A stretch of DNA of 28,680 nt from Betaproteobacteria bacterium UBA5582. Its GTDB lineage: Bacteria; Pseudomonadota; Gammaproteobacteria; Burkholderiales; Rhodocyclaceae. The stretch spans positions 1-28,680 of the forward strand of contig DILW01000027.1 of the NCBI GenBank assembly GCA_002425245.1, in the 5' to 3' direction. Position 1 is the first letter of the stretch, and the number at the start of each line of letters is the position of its first letter. The notes beneath the pieces are model-generated. The model was not told the DNA's origin, did not search any database, and worked only from the letters and a program-made list of their open reading frames with translations. Shown one piece after another: positions 1 to 8,103 of the stretch. Position numbers and translations under genes: made by a program.

Positions 1-50
1 AGAGCGGCGAGCACGAGGCAGCACAGCGCGGCGACGGCGATCCGCGTCAA
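1..50 (-). CDS. Partial gene, N-terminus only; probable exported or membrane protein
   Basis: A minus-strand frame opens with TTG at 50-48, and its first bases overlap the TGA stop of the upstream DUF2249 gene (TTGA overlap), a common sign of translational coupling. An AAGGTG sequence lies about 8 bases upstream as a plausible ribosome binding site. The 16 complete codons visible read like a signal peptide or first membrane segment: a short start with one Arg, then Ala, Val, Leu and Cys residues. The rest lies outside the window, so no function can be assigned. The alternative is that this is simply 3' untranslated sequence of the DUF2249 transcript. Confidence 0.45.
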   Translation of the reverse strand, partial: MTRIAVAALCCLVLAA

Positions 51-319
51 CTGCCGAGCACCTTGAAGTCGATGACGATGGCACCCGGCTCGCGCTGGAC
101 GTAGGCAATCGCCACCTGTTCGCCGTAACGCTGCTGCATCTGGGCGAGCAGCGGCAGCGGGTCGTGGTCGTTGCAGAAACGCATCGTCTCGCCGGGCATC
201 AGCGACTCCAGCGCGCCGAAGATGGCGGCGTGGCGGAAACGCTTGGCAACGCCGCGTGCATCGAAGGGGTAGAGGGCTTCCGGCGTGGGGTGGTCGCAGG
301 CATGCAGGGTCTGGGTCAT
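47..319 (-). CDS. DUF2249 domain-containing protein
   Basis: A 90-residue protein that is essentially one DUF2249 domain. The family pattern is visible: an early 'FDARGVAKRFRHAAIF' segment, the 'MPGETMRFCNDHDPLPLL' core with the conserved DHDP, and a final beta strand ending in 'IVIDFKVLG'. DUF2249 proteins are small, probably cytosolic, of unknown biochemical role, and often sit near denitrification or haem/iron genes; nothing here proves such a link. AAGGA seven bases upstream of the ATG supports the start. It overlaps the start of the partial gene at the window edge and lies downstream of the hom terminator, so it is probably a separate transcription unit. Confidence 0.85.
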   Translation of the reverse strand: MTQTLHACDHPTPEALYPFDARGVAKRFRHAAIFGALESLMPGETMRFCNDHDPLPLLAQMQQRYGEQVAIAYVQREPGAIVIDFKVLGS

Positions 320-410
320 CGTGATTCCTTGGTCAATAAGCCCTTGCGGGCGGGAATCCGCAGTCTGCGGGCCGGGCAGCCGATTTTCCTTGATCCATGT
401 CGCCAGCGCA

Positions 411-442
411 AAAAAACAAAAGGGGGCCGCAGCCCCCTTTTT
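411..442 (-). terminator. Rho-independent terminator after hom
   Basis: A perfect hairpin with GGGGGC at 422-427, loop CGCA, and GCCCCC at 432-437, extended by A/T pairs at both ends. Read on the minus strand it is followed by a T-rich tract (TTTTGTTTTTTTT type), ending the hom transcript 20-40 bases after its stop. The plus-strand side also has five Ts, so weak bidirectional action is possible. Confidence 0.85.
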
Positions 443-462
443 CCATCCTGGCGAAATTCAGC

Positions 463-1773
463 TTACTGCAGTTCTTCCAGGCGGATGCGCTTGACCTGGC
501 CCTTGACCGCGGCCAGCCCCTCGACCTTGGCGACCGCGGCGAGCGCGGCACTTTCGCTGCAGACGTGGGTGAGGATGATGATGTCGGTCTCGCCCTCGCC
601 TTCTTCCGGCTCGCGCTGCAGCATGGCGTCGATCGAGATGCCCTGGTCGGCGAGGATGCGGGTGACGTCGGCGAGCACGCCGGCCTTGTCCTCGACGCGC
701 AGGCGCAGGTAGTTGCCGGTCTCGATCTCGCTCATCGGCAGAATCGGCAGCTTGGACATCGCGTTCGGCTGGAAGGCCAGGTGCGGCACGCGGTGTTCCG
801 GGTCGGCGGTGGCCAGGCGGGTGACATCGACCAGGTCGGCGATCACTGCCGAAGCGGTCGGCTCGGCGCCGGCGCCCTTGCCGTAGTAGAGCGTGGTGCC
901 GACGGCGTCGCCCTTGACGACGACGGCGTTCATCGCGCCCTCGACGTTGGCGATCAGGCGCTTGGCCGGGATCAGCGTCGGATGCACGCGCAGCTCGATG
1001 CCCTGCTCGCGGCGCTTGGCGATACCGAGCAGCTTGATGCGGTAACCGAGCTGTTCGGCGTACTTGATGTCGGAGGCTTCAAGCTTGGTGATGCCCTCGA
1101 CGTGGGCCTTGTCGAACTGCACCGGGATGCCGTAAGCAATCGAGGCGATCAGCGTCGCCTTGTGGGCGGCGTCGACGCCTTCGATGTCGAAGGTCGGATC
1201 GGCCTCGGCATAACCCAGGCGCTGCGCCTCGGCGAGTACGTCGGCGAAGGACAGGCCCTTGTCGCGCATCTCGGAGAGGATGAAGTTGGTGGTGCCGTTG
1301 ATGATGCCGGCGGCCCATTCGATGCGATTGGCGGTGAGGCCTTCGCGCAGCGCCTTGATGATCGGGATGCCGCCGGCGACGGCGGCTTCGAAGGCAACCA
1401 TGACGCCCTTCTCCTGGGCGGCGGTGAAGATCTCGGTGCCATGCACGGCGAGCAGCGCCTTGTTGGCGGTGACGACATGCTTGCCGGCAGCGATCGCCTG
1501 CATCACGACTTCCTTGGCAACGCCGTAGCCGCCGATCAGTTCGACGATGATGTCGATTTCCGGATCGTTGACCAGGGCGAAGGCATCGTCGGTGACGCGG
1601 GCTTCGCCAGCGGTGACCTGCCTGGCCAGTTCGACGTTCTTGTCGGCCACAGCGGTAATTCGAATCGGCCGGCCGGCGCGGCGGGTGATTTCTTCCGCGT
1701 TGCGCTTGAGAACGGTCCAGGTGCCACCGCCGACGGTGCCGATGCCGATAAGGCCAACATTGATGGGTTTCAT
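463..1773 (-). CDS. hom: Homoserine dehydrogenase
   Basis: A 436-residue NAD(P)H-dependent homoserine dehydrogenase, which reduces aspartate semialdehyde to homoserine for threonine, methionine and isoleucine synthesis. An N-terminal Rossmann motif 'GLIGIGTVGGGT' occupies residues 7-18. The catalytic domain follows, with the signature region 'GIINGTTNFILSEM'. A C-terminal ACT domain lies at about 350-430 ('LRLRVEDKAGVLADVTRILADQGIS'), the usual site of threonine feedback control. Length matches the monofunctional bacterial enzyme (about 430-440) rather than the aspartokinase fusion. The start lies 3 bases after the alaA stop, so the two are co-transcribed and probably translationally coupled. 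thrC, often next in betaproteobacteria, is absent; the terminator follows directly. Confidence 0.97.
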   Translation of the reverse strand: MKPINVGLIGIGTVGGGTWTVLKRNAEEITRRAGRPIRITAVADKNVELARQVTAGEARVTDDAFALVNDPEIDIIVELIGGYGVAKEVVMQAIAAGKHVVTANKALLAVHGTEIFTAAQEKGVMVAFEAAVAGGIPIIKALREGLTANRIEWAAGIINGTTNFILSEMRDKGLSFADVLAEAQRLGYAEADPTFDIEGVDAAHKATLIASIAYGIPVQFDKAHVEGITKLEASDIKYAEQLGYRIKLLGIAKRREQGIELRVHPTLIPAKRLIANVEGAMNAVVVKGDAVGTTLYYGKGAGAEPTASAVIADLVDVTRLATADPEHRVPHLAFQPNAMSKLPILPMSEIETGNYLRLRVEDKAGVLADVTRILADQGISIDAMLQREPEEGEGETDIIILTHVCSESAALAAVAKVEGLAAVKGQVKRIRLEELQ

Positions 1774-1776
1774 AGG

Positions 1777-3024
1777 TCAGTCTTTGTTGATGAGGTGATT
1801 GGTGTTGTGACGTTTGCGATAGTTTTCGAGGAAGCGGGCAACGCGGCCGACGGCCTCGCGCAGATCGTCCTCGTGCGGCAGGAAGACCAGCCGGAAGTGG
1901 TCGGGCTGCGGCCAGTTGAAGCCGGTGCCCTGGACCAGCAGGACCTTCTCTTCCTGCAGCAGTTCGGCGATGAACTGCTGGTCGTTCTTGATCGGGTAGA
2001 TCTTGGGATCGAGCCTGGGGAACATGTACAGCGCTGCCTTCGGCTTGACGCAGGAAACGCCGGGAATGGCCGTGATCAGTTCATGCGCGAGATCGCGCTG
2101 GCGACGCAGTCGCCCGCCCTCGCGCACCAGATCGTCGATGCTCTGATAACCGCCCAGCGCAGTCTGGATGCCGTGCTGACCGGGCGCGTTGGCGCACAGG
2201 CGCATCGAGGCGAGCATGTCGAGCCCTTCGATGTAGTCCTTGGCGTGCCGCTTGTCGCCGGAAACCACCATCCAGCCGGCACGGTAGCCGCAGGAACGGT
2301 AGTTCTTGGAGAGACCATTGAAGGTGATGGTCAGCACGTCTTCCGACAGGGCCGCGATCGAGGTGTGGGTGACGCCCTCGTACAGCACCTTGTCGTACAC
2401 CTCGTCGGCGTAGATGATCAGATGGTGCTGGCGGGCGATCTCGATGATCTCGTGCAGCAGGTCGTCCGGATAGAGCGCGCCGGTCGGGTTGTTCGGGTTG
2501 ATGATGACGATCGCCCGCGTGTTCTTGTTGATCTTGCTGCGGATGTCGTCGAGATCGGGCAGCCAGCCTTTTTCCTCGTCGCACAGGTAATGCACCGGCT
2601 TGCCGCCGGACAGGCTGACCGCCGCCGTCCACAGGGGATAGTCGGGCGCCGGCACCAGCACTTCGTCGCCGGCGTCGAGCAAGGCGTTCATCGCCATGAC
2701 GATCAGCTCGGAAACGCCGTTGCCGACGTAGATGTCCTCCAGCGTCACACCCTTGATGTGTTTCTGCTGGGTGTAGTGCATGATCGCCTTGCGCGCCGCG
2801 AAGATGCCCTTGGAATCCGTGTAGCCGGCCGCGTTGGGCAGGTTGCGGATCATGTCCTGCTGGATTTCCTCGGGCGAATCGAAACCGAACGAGGCCAGGT
2901 TGCCGATGTTCAGCTTGATGATCTTGTGGCCTTCTTCCTCCATCTGCTTGGCCATCTGCAGCACGGGGCCGCGGATGTCATAGCAGACGTTGGCGAGTTT
3001 GGCGGATTTCTTGACGTGCTTCAT
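1777..3024 (-). CDS. alaA: Alanine-synthesising PLP-dependent aminotransferase (AlaA type)
   Basis: A 415-residue fold-type I aminotransferase. The sequence closely follows E. coli AlaA (YfbQ), the main glutamate-pyruvate transaminase: 'LENVCYDIRGPV'-like start, 'GNGVSELIV', 'PAPDYPLWTAAVSLSGGK', 'INPNNPTG' at 175-182, 'YADEVYDK', the PLP-binding lysine K240 in 'FNGLSKNY', and 'MLASMRLCANAPGQHGIQTALGGYQSI'. It makes alanine from pyruvate and glutamate in the cytosol. The C-terminal tail is slightly longer than in E. coli. It is the first gene of a two-gene operon with hom. No strong Shine-Dalgarno is seen before the ATG. Many databases label this betaproteobacterial gene simply 'aminotransferase'. 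Confidence 0.93.
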   Translation of the reverse strand: MKHVKKSAKLANVCYDIRGPVLQMAKQMEEEGHKIIKLNIGNLASFGFDSPEEIQQDMIRNLPNAAGYTDSKGIFAARKAIMHYTQQKHIKGVTLEDIYVGNGVSELIVMAMNALLDAGDEVLVPAPDYPLWTAAVSLSGGKPVHYLCDEEKGWLPDLDDIRSKINKNTRAIVIINPNNPTGALYPDDLLHEIIEIARQHHLIIYADEVYDKVLYEGVTHTSIAALSEDVLTITFNGLSKNYRSCGYRAGWMVVSGDKRHAKDYIEGLDMLASMRLCANAPGQHGIQTALGGYQSIDDLVREGGRLRRQRDLAHELITAIPGVSCVKPKAALYMFPRLDPKIYPIKNDQQFIAELLQEEKVLLVQGTGFNWPQPDHFRLVFLPHEDDLREAVGRVARFLENYRKRHNTNHLINKD

Positions 3025-3037
3025 GGCGATGTCCGGG

Positions 3038-3065
3038 TTGGCGAGGTTTGGGCCAAAGGTATAAT
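3038..3065 (+). promoter_or_regulatory. Sigma-70 promoter for the Mth938-like gene
   Basis: TTGGCG at 3038-3043, a 16-base spacer, and a perfect TATAAT at 3060-3065. Predicted transcription starts near 3072, leaving a leader of about 22 bases before the GTG at 3094. It lies in the divergent gap with alaA. Confidence 0.7.
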
Positions 3066-3093
3066 CCTACTATTACGTTTGCTGCACCGCAAA

Positions 3094-3474
3094 GTGAAAC
3101 TCCATACCACCAGCACTGCCGGACTCAACCTGTTCACCGCCTACGGCGATGATTACGTTGCGGTCAACCACGAAAAGCACGAGAAGAACCTGATCGTGCT
3201 CCCCGATCGACTGATCAGCGAGTGGTCGAGCGCCGACGTCACCAGCCTGGTCGAGGCCGACATGCAATGCCTGTGCACCCTGGGCACCGGCATCGTCCTG
3301 CTCGGCACCGGCCGCCGGCTGCGCTTTCCCGCGCCCCAACTGATGCGCCCCTTCGCCGCCGCCGGCATCGGCCTGGAGGTGATGGACCTGCAGGCGGCCT
3401 GCCGGACCTACAACATCCTTGCTGCCGAGGGTCGCCAGGTGGCTGCTGCCCTGCTCTTCGACCGGGCTGACTGA
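3094..3474 (+). CDS. Mth938-like domain-containing protein (DUF498 family)
   Basis: A 126-residue protein starting at GTG ('VKLHTTSTAGLNLFTAYGDDYVAV'). The frame stays open far upstream because it runs antisense to alaA and hom, so the start has to be chosen by content. Homology-like sequence begins at this GTG, and a TATAAT promoter sits just upstream. Features of the Mth938-like fold are visible: 'FTAYGDDYVAVN', 'NLIVLPDRLISEW', 'LCTLGTGIVLLGTGRRLRFP' and the ending 'AACRTYNILAAEGRQVAAALLF'. Related proteins include human NDUFAF3 and many bacterial DUF498 proteins; the bacterial role is not established. It converges on the GGDEF-EAL gene with only 6 bases between stops. Confidence 0.88.
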   Translation: MKLHTTSTAGLNLFTAYGDDYVAVNHEKHEKNLIVLPDRLISEWSSADVTSLVEADMQCLCTLGTGIVLLGTGRRLRFPAPQLMRPFAAAGIGLEVMDLQAACRTYNILAAEGRQVAAALLFDRAD

Positions 3475-3480
3475 ACTGCC

Positions 3481-5556
3481 TCAGCCTGGCGTAGCGAAAA
3501 ACCCCCGACGAATGCGCGTTTGATCGCGCAATTCTTTGATGCCCAGTGGTTTGGTAAACAGATAGCCCTGAGCAGCATCGCAGCCCATCGCGCGCAGCAA
3601 TGCCAACTGCGCCTCGGTCTCCACCCCCTCGGCAACCGCCCTGACCCCGAGACGCTGGGCAAAAGCCACCAGCGCCGCGACCAGCTCCCGCAACTGAGGG
3701 TTGGCAGTCATTTCGCTGACGAAGGAGCGGTCGATCTTGATCGAACTCATCGGCAACTGGCTGAGCAGGCTGAAGGAGCAGTAGCCCGCACCAAAATCGT
3801 CGAGCGAGAACTTGCATCCGGAAGCAGCCAACCCGAGCAGGGTCTGTACCGAACGCTCGCTGCCGGTCAGCGCGGCCTCGGTACATTCGAAGGTGATCCG
3901 CTGGTTCGGGACCCCGGCAGCAGCCAGTGTCTCCAGAAGATGCTTCAGGGCATCCGGCGCCGACAACTGGCGTGCCGACAGGTCAATCACCAGCCCCGGG
4001 TCGCCATCCATGCTGCGTAGTTCAAGCGCCGCCTGAGCCAGGGCCCGGCGCCCGAGTTCGGGCATGATCCCGATCTCTTCGGCGATTTCCAGGAAACGCC
4101 CGGCATCGAGCAGTCCGAATTCCGGATGCTGGAAACGCAGCAAGGCCTCGATGTGCTCCGCCTTGCCGGTGCGTAACGAGATTTCCGGCAGGTAATGCAG
4201 CGAATAGCGCCAGTCGTCGATGCCATCGCGCAGGGCGCGTGCCAGGTCGTGATAGTCGCCAGCCGGGAAACTGCCGCGCGGCCGGAAGAAACGAAACCCC
4301 CGCCGCCCCGAAGCCTTGACCTCGTAAAGTGCAACGTCGGCAGCAGCCAGCAGGGCGTCCGGCTCCTGAGCATCGTCCGGGAAGATGGCCACACCGATGC
4401 TGGCCTCGACGCGCAGGGTGACACCAGCGAAGGAAATTTCCCGGGTGATTTCTTCCAGCAGCTTGCGACAGATGCCAGGAAGACTTTCGACCATCTCCCC
4501 CTGCTCAAGAATCAGGACGAACTCGTCACCACCGCGCCGACTGACGGTATCGCTCACCCGCAGCGCCCTGGTCATCCGTGACGCGACCACCTTGAGCACT
4601 TCATCGCCGGCGTCGTGCCCCCAGCGGTCGTTGATGCGCTTGAAGTGATCGAGATCAAGGTAGAGCACTGCCAGCTTCTGCTGATAGCGCCTGGCCCTGG
4701 CCATCGAGCGTTGCAGCCGGTCCATGAACAGGACCCGGTTGGGCAGACCGGTCAGGCTGTCGAAGTGTGCCATCCGGCGCATGCGCTCCTCGTCGCGCTT
4801 GCGTTCGCTGATATCGGAGATCAGGCCAACGAAACGCCGAGGCGAACCGAGTTCGCCATCAACCGCAGCAATCGACAGCCATTGATCGTAGAAGCTGCCG
4901 TTCTTGCGCCGGTTGGTGATTTCCCCGGACCACCGCCCCTGCGTCAGGAGCGCGTTCCACATGTTCAGGTAAAAATCCCGCGCATGCAGGCCGGAGGAAA
5001 GCATCGACGCCCGCTGACCGACCACTTCGTCCGGACGATAACCAGTGAGCGCTGAGAAAGCCGGATTGACCGCCAGGATGCGTGCATGCTCATCGGTGAT
5101 CAGGATGCCCTCATTCACCACTTCGAAAACCATGCTTGCCATCTTCAGATCGAGCACGCGCCGGCGGTCGCGCATGCAGCGCGCCAGGGTGTCAAGCAAC
5201 TGCGCCGGAACGATCGGCCGAACCAGATGGGCATCAATCCCCAGTTCGATCACCCGGTGCAGGAAATCGTTGTCCGCCGCGGACGAGACGATCAGAATCA
5301 AAGCATCGGCATCAAGCTTGCGCAGGCTTTCGCCGACGGTCAGCACATCGATCTCCGGCGATTCCCGGAGCGCGACCACGATGTCCGGATCTTCGCTGCG
5401 CCAGCAATCGAGGACGCTGTCGCCATTACTGGCAAACAGCAGTTCGCCCACCGCTGGCGCCAGAATTTCCACCAGCTCGTCGCGCCCGGCGGATTCGGGA
5501 GCAAACAGCAGGACCCTGGCCCGGGAGATCGGGTGATTATCGATGAGTGCGTTCAT
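3481..5556 (-). CDS. Pseudo-receiver/PAS/GGDEF/EAL cyclic-di-GMP signalling protein
   Basis: A 691-residue soluble regulator. Residues 12-130 resemble a response-regulator receiver, but the phospho-acceptor position is Leu63 ('PDIVVALRES'), the usual N-terminal acidic pair is missing, and the conserved Lys is Arg113, so it is probably not phosphorylated. A PAS domain with PAC tail spans about 140-255. The GGDEF domain (about 263-425) has an intact RGGDEF at 341-346 and an inhibitory I-site RVSD at 333-336, five residues before it, so diguanylate cyclase activity is plausible. The EAL domain (about 437-680) keeps E470-A-L, E557, E560, DD586-587, K607, E643 and Q663, but has Leu456 for the usual Gln of YQP and Asp525 for the usual metal-binding Asn. 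The start ATG overlaps the mltD-like stop by one base (TGATG). Confidence 0.93.
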   Translation of the reverse strand: MNALIDNHPISRARVLLFAPESAGRDELVEILAPAVGELLFASNGDSVLDCWRSEDPDIVVALRESPEIDVLTVGESLRKLDADALILIVSSAADNDFLHRVIELGIDAHLVRPIVPAQLLDTLARCMRDRRRVLDLKMASMVFEVVNEGILITDEHARILAVNPAFSALTGYRPDEVVGQRASMLSSGLHARDFYLNMWNALLTQGRWSGEITNRRKNGSFYDQWLSIAAVDGELGSPRRFVGLISDISERKRDEERMRRMAHFDSLTGLPNRVLFMDRLQRSMARARRYQQKLAVLYLDLDHFKRINDRWGHDAGDEVLKVVASRMTRALRVSDTVSRRGGDEFVLILEQGEMVESLPGICRKLLEEITREISFAGVTLRVEASIGVAIFPDDAQEPDALLAAADVALYEVKASGRRGFRFFRPRGSFPAGDYHDLARALRDGIDDWRYSLHYLPEISLRTGKAEHIEALLRFQHPEFGLLDAGRFLEIAEEIGIMPELGRRALAQAALELRSMDGDPGLVIDLSARQLSAPDALKHLLETLAAAGVPNQRITFECTEAALTGSERSVQTLLGLAASGCKFSLDDFGAGYCSFSLLSQLPMSSIKIDRSFVSEMTANPQLRELVAALVAFAQRLGVRAVAEGVETEAQLALLRAMGCDAAQGYLFTKPLGIKELRDQTRIRRGFFATPG

Positions 5557-6866
5557 CAGCGACGGGGCAAACCGTTCACGGTGCTCGCCGGCACCACCCT
5601 GGCGTCATCGCCGGCGCAGGACTGCAGCGTCATGCATTCGGACGTGGCACGCGTCAGCAGGACTGCACGCCTGGCCAGCTCGGGGTCGATGCCGCCCTTG
5701 TTACCGGCGGGCAGGAGCAGGGTCGAACCGACCTCGTAATAGTGCCCATCGGGCAATGGATTGGCCTGCAGGACCAGGGCCAGTGGCAGGCGGTTACGCT
5801 CGGCAATTTCCGCCGGCTTCGCCGGCCGGGTAATCCGCAGCATGCGCCAGGTCACCCAGGGACCGGCATGAACCGCCATGTTGTCGACCAGCAGGCTGGC
5901 GGCCTGATGCGGCAGCAACAGCTTGACGTCGTGCCGGCCAATGATGACCGGCGCCTTCAGCGAGGGGTTGAGGCGCACCAGCGCCTCACGCGTCATCCCC
6001 GCCAGCCGGGCGAGCAGGCTCACGTCGATGTCACGATGCACCTGCACCACCGTGTATTCCGGTGCGTTCGGGATGATCGGCAGGCTGACTGCATAGGCCT
6101 CGGGATTGGCCACAAGGTGGCGGACAGCGAGGATGCGAGGCACATACTCCCGTGTTTCCGGGGGCAGGAAACGAACGATATCGGCAAACCCGGGATTTTC
6201 CACCCCACGCCGCCTGACCCGGTCGATCTCGGCCTGGACGCGCCGTTCGCCACAATTGTAGGCGGCCATCGCCAGTTGCCAGTCGCCGAACATCCCGTGC
6301 AGCATCTGCAGATAATCCAGCGCCGCCCGGGTGGACACCACCAGGTTGCGACGGTCATCACGGAAACGGTCGATGCCGACCTCGTAATTCCTGGCAGTGC
6401 TTTCGATGAACTGCCACGCGCCGTGGGCTTCGGCATGGGAGGCCGCATCCAGCGCGAAACCCGACTCGACAAATGGCAGCAGGGCCAGCTCCATGGGCAA
6501 ACCACGCGCATCGACCGATTCAACTACATAGAACAGCAGCCCGCCGGCCCGTTCGGCAATCCGCTGAACGATACCGCGCTCGGCCAGACGCCTCGCAACG
6601 GCGCGCACTTCGCGATTCTGGTCATGTCCTTCAAGCCTGAAACCCGCCCGCATACGCGCCCAGATATCGGTATATCGCGGTGTCGCCGGCAGCGCCTCGG
6701 TTACCGGTACCACCTCGGGCTCGATTTCGATATCGACGTGCGACTGAGCAAGCGGCGCCTCGTCGACTTCAAGCTCGACATAGGGGGCATCGAATACCGA
6801 TGCACACCCGGACAGTGCGCTCAGGGTGATCAGCAGCAGCAGGGTACGGACAAAAAAAGAATTCAA
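5556..6866 (-). CDS. mltD: Membrane-bound lytic murein transglycosylase D-like lipoprotein
   Basis: A 436-residue lipoprotein enzyme that cleaves peptidoglycan glycan strands with anhydromuropeptide formation. A signal peptide ends in the lipobox LSGC at residues 18-21. The SLT domain has the catalytic Glu134 in 'LALLPFVESGF', then 'HGAWQFIESTARNY' and 'LAMAAYNCGERRV'. Two LysM-like peptidoglycan-binding repeats follow, around 'YTVVQVHRDIDVSLLARLAGM' and 'LRITRPAKPAEIAERNRLPL'. The best start is TTG at 6866-6864: an in-frame stop lies just upstream, no ATG is available, and a GGAA sequence lies about 11 bases before it. It forms a one-base-overlap operon with the GGDEF-EAL gene, which suggests coupled control of wall remodelling and c-di-GMP (inference). 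Confidence 0.9.
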   Translation of the reverse strand: MNSFFVRTLLLLITLSALSGCASVFDAPYVELEVDEAPLAQSHVDIEIEPEVVPVTEALPATPRYTDIWARMRAGFRLEGHDQNREVRAVARRLAERGIVQRIAERAGGLLFYVVESVDARGLPMELALLPFVESGFALDAASHAEAHGAWQFIESTARNYEVGIDRFRDDRRNLVVSTRAALDYLQMLHGMFGDWQLAMAAYNCGERRVQAEIDRVRRRGVENPGFADIVRFLPPETREYVPRILAVRHLVANPEAYAVSLPIIPNAPEYTVVQVHRDIDVSLLARLAGMTREALVRLNPSLKAPVIIGRHDVKLLLPHQAASLLVDNMAVHAGPWVTWRMLRITRPAKPAEIAERNRLPLALVLQANPLPDGHYYEVGSTLLLPAGNKGGIDPELARRAVLLTRATSECMTLQSCAGDDARVVPASTVNGLPRR

Positions 6867-6998
6867 GTTCAGGCAGTTTCCAAGTAGAACTGCGGGACTC
6901 TAAACCTGATTCAATCGGGATAAAATACAACCAAGGTCATATCAAGATTAATCCCTGCGAAAGCAATGACTTACGCGCACACCTCGATGAGAGATAAG

Positions 6999-8003
6999 TC
7001 ACAATCCTTGGGGATTGGCTTGCTGCCAACGCCATGTATCCGCGCACATGGATTCGATTCCGCGACTGGCACGCCAGCCCAGCAAGGATTCGGCACGGGC
7101 TGGATCAGCGAAGCAACTGGCTACGTCGCCGGGACGCCGGTCGACCAGTCGATAGGGTATCCGGCGACCGCTCGCCTGCTCGAAGGCGTGCACCATGTCG
7201 AGCACGCTATAGCCCCGACCGGTACCAAGATTGACGGTGAGTTCGCCGGCACTGCGCGCCAGCGCATCGAGGGCAGCCAGATGGCCCAGCGCCAGGTCGA
7301 CCACGTGGATGTAGTCACGCACACCGGTGCCGTCCGGGGTCGGATAATCGCTGCCGAATACCGACAGTTCGGGACGCCGACCGACCGCTACCTGGGCAAC
7401 GAAAGGCATCAGGTTGTTGGGAATGCCGTTGGGGCTCTCGCCGATCAGGCCGCTCGGGTGGGCACCGACCGGATTGAAGTAACGCAGGATGGCAATCCGC
7501 CAGTCGGGTTCGGCGACTAGCAGGTCGCGCAGCATTTCCTCGATGAACAGCTTGGTACGCCCGTAGGGGTTGGTTGCCTGCAGCGGAAAATCCTCGCGGA
7601 TTGGCACTGCATGCGGATCGCCATAGACCGTCGCCGACGAACTGAAGACCAGCCGGCGGACACCCGCCGCTCCCATTGCCTGAAGCAGGTTGAGCGTGCC
7701 ACCGATGTTGTTCTCGTAGTAATGCAGCGGCTTCGCCACCGACTCACCGACAGCCTTCAGCCCGGCGAAATGGATGACGTCGCTGATCGCATGCGCGGCA
7801 AAAACAGCGTCGAGCGCCGCCCGGTCGCGGATGTCGGCCTGGACGAAGACTGGACGTCGACCGGCGATCTGCTCGATGCGTTCGAGCACCGCGCTGCTGC
7901 TGTTGCTGAGATTGTCGAAGATCAGCACCGACTCGCCGCGAGCCAGCAACTCGACCACAGTATGCGAACCGATGTAACCCGCACCGCCGGTTACCAGAAT
8001 CAT
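6999..8003 (-). CDS. galE: UDP-glucose 4-epimerase
   Basis: A 334-residue extended short-chain dehydrogenase that interconverts UDP-glucose and UDP-galactose, supplying sugar nucleotides for lipopolysaccharide or exopolysaccharide. The NAD-binding motif GGAGYIGS is at residues 6-13. The catalytic Ser is in 'FSSSATVYGD' (near 122-123), with Tyr147 and Lys151 in 'NPYGRTK'. GalE-specific stretches include 'NLSNSSSAVLERI' and 'ATNPYGRTKLFIEEML'. An earlier in-frame ATG exists at 8042, but the start at 8003 has AAGGA seven bases upstream and begins exactly at the Rossmann strand, so it was chosen. It appears monocistronic, with no other sugar genes beside it. Confidence 0.95.
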   Translation of the reverse strand: MILVTGGAGYIGSHTVVELLARGESVLIFDNLSNSSSAVLERIEQIAGRRPVFVQADIRDRAALDAVFAAHAISDVIHFAGLKAVGESVAKPLHYYENNIGGTLNLLQAMGAAGVRRLVFSSSATVYGDPHAVPIREDFPLQATNPYGRTKLFIEEMLRDLLVAEPDWRIAILRYFNPVGAHPSGLIGESPNGIPNNLMPFVAQVAVGRRPELSVFGSDYPTPDGTGVRDYIHVVDLALGHLAALDALARSAGELTVNLGTGRGYSVLDMVHAFEQASGRRIPYRLVDRRPGDVASCFADPARAESLLGWRASRGIESMCADTWRWQQANPQGL

Positions 8004-8103
8004 TGGAATATCCTTACGAGAAGCAGGCGGCGCACCGGCCACCGAAAGAAACGCGATTCAACCGGGCGGCATTATCGCACTTCCATCCCGCGGGCGGCCG
8101 GGT

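Noticed and set aside
397..3093. Very long plus-strand open frame opposite hom and alaA
   Set aside because: It is the antisense shadow of two clear enzyme genes in high-GC DNA. Its sequence is low-complexity Asp/Val/Gly/His-rich. Only its last 126 codons (from 3094) form a real gene.
5547..6887. 446-codon plus-strand frame opposite mltD
   Set aside because: Antisense shadow; the minus strand encodes a lipoprotein signal, SLT and LysM domains.
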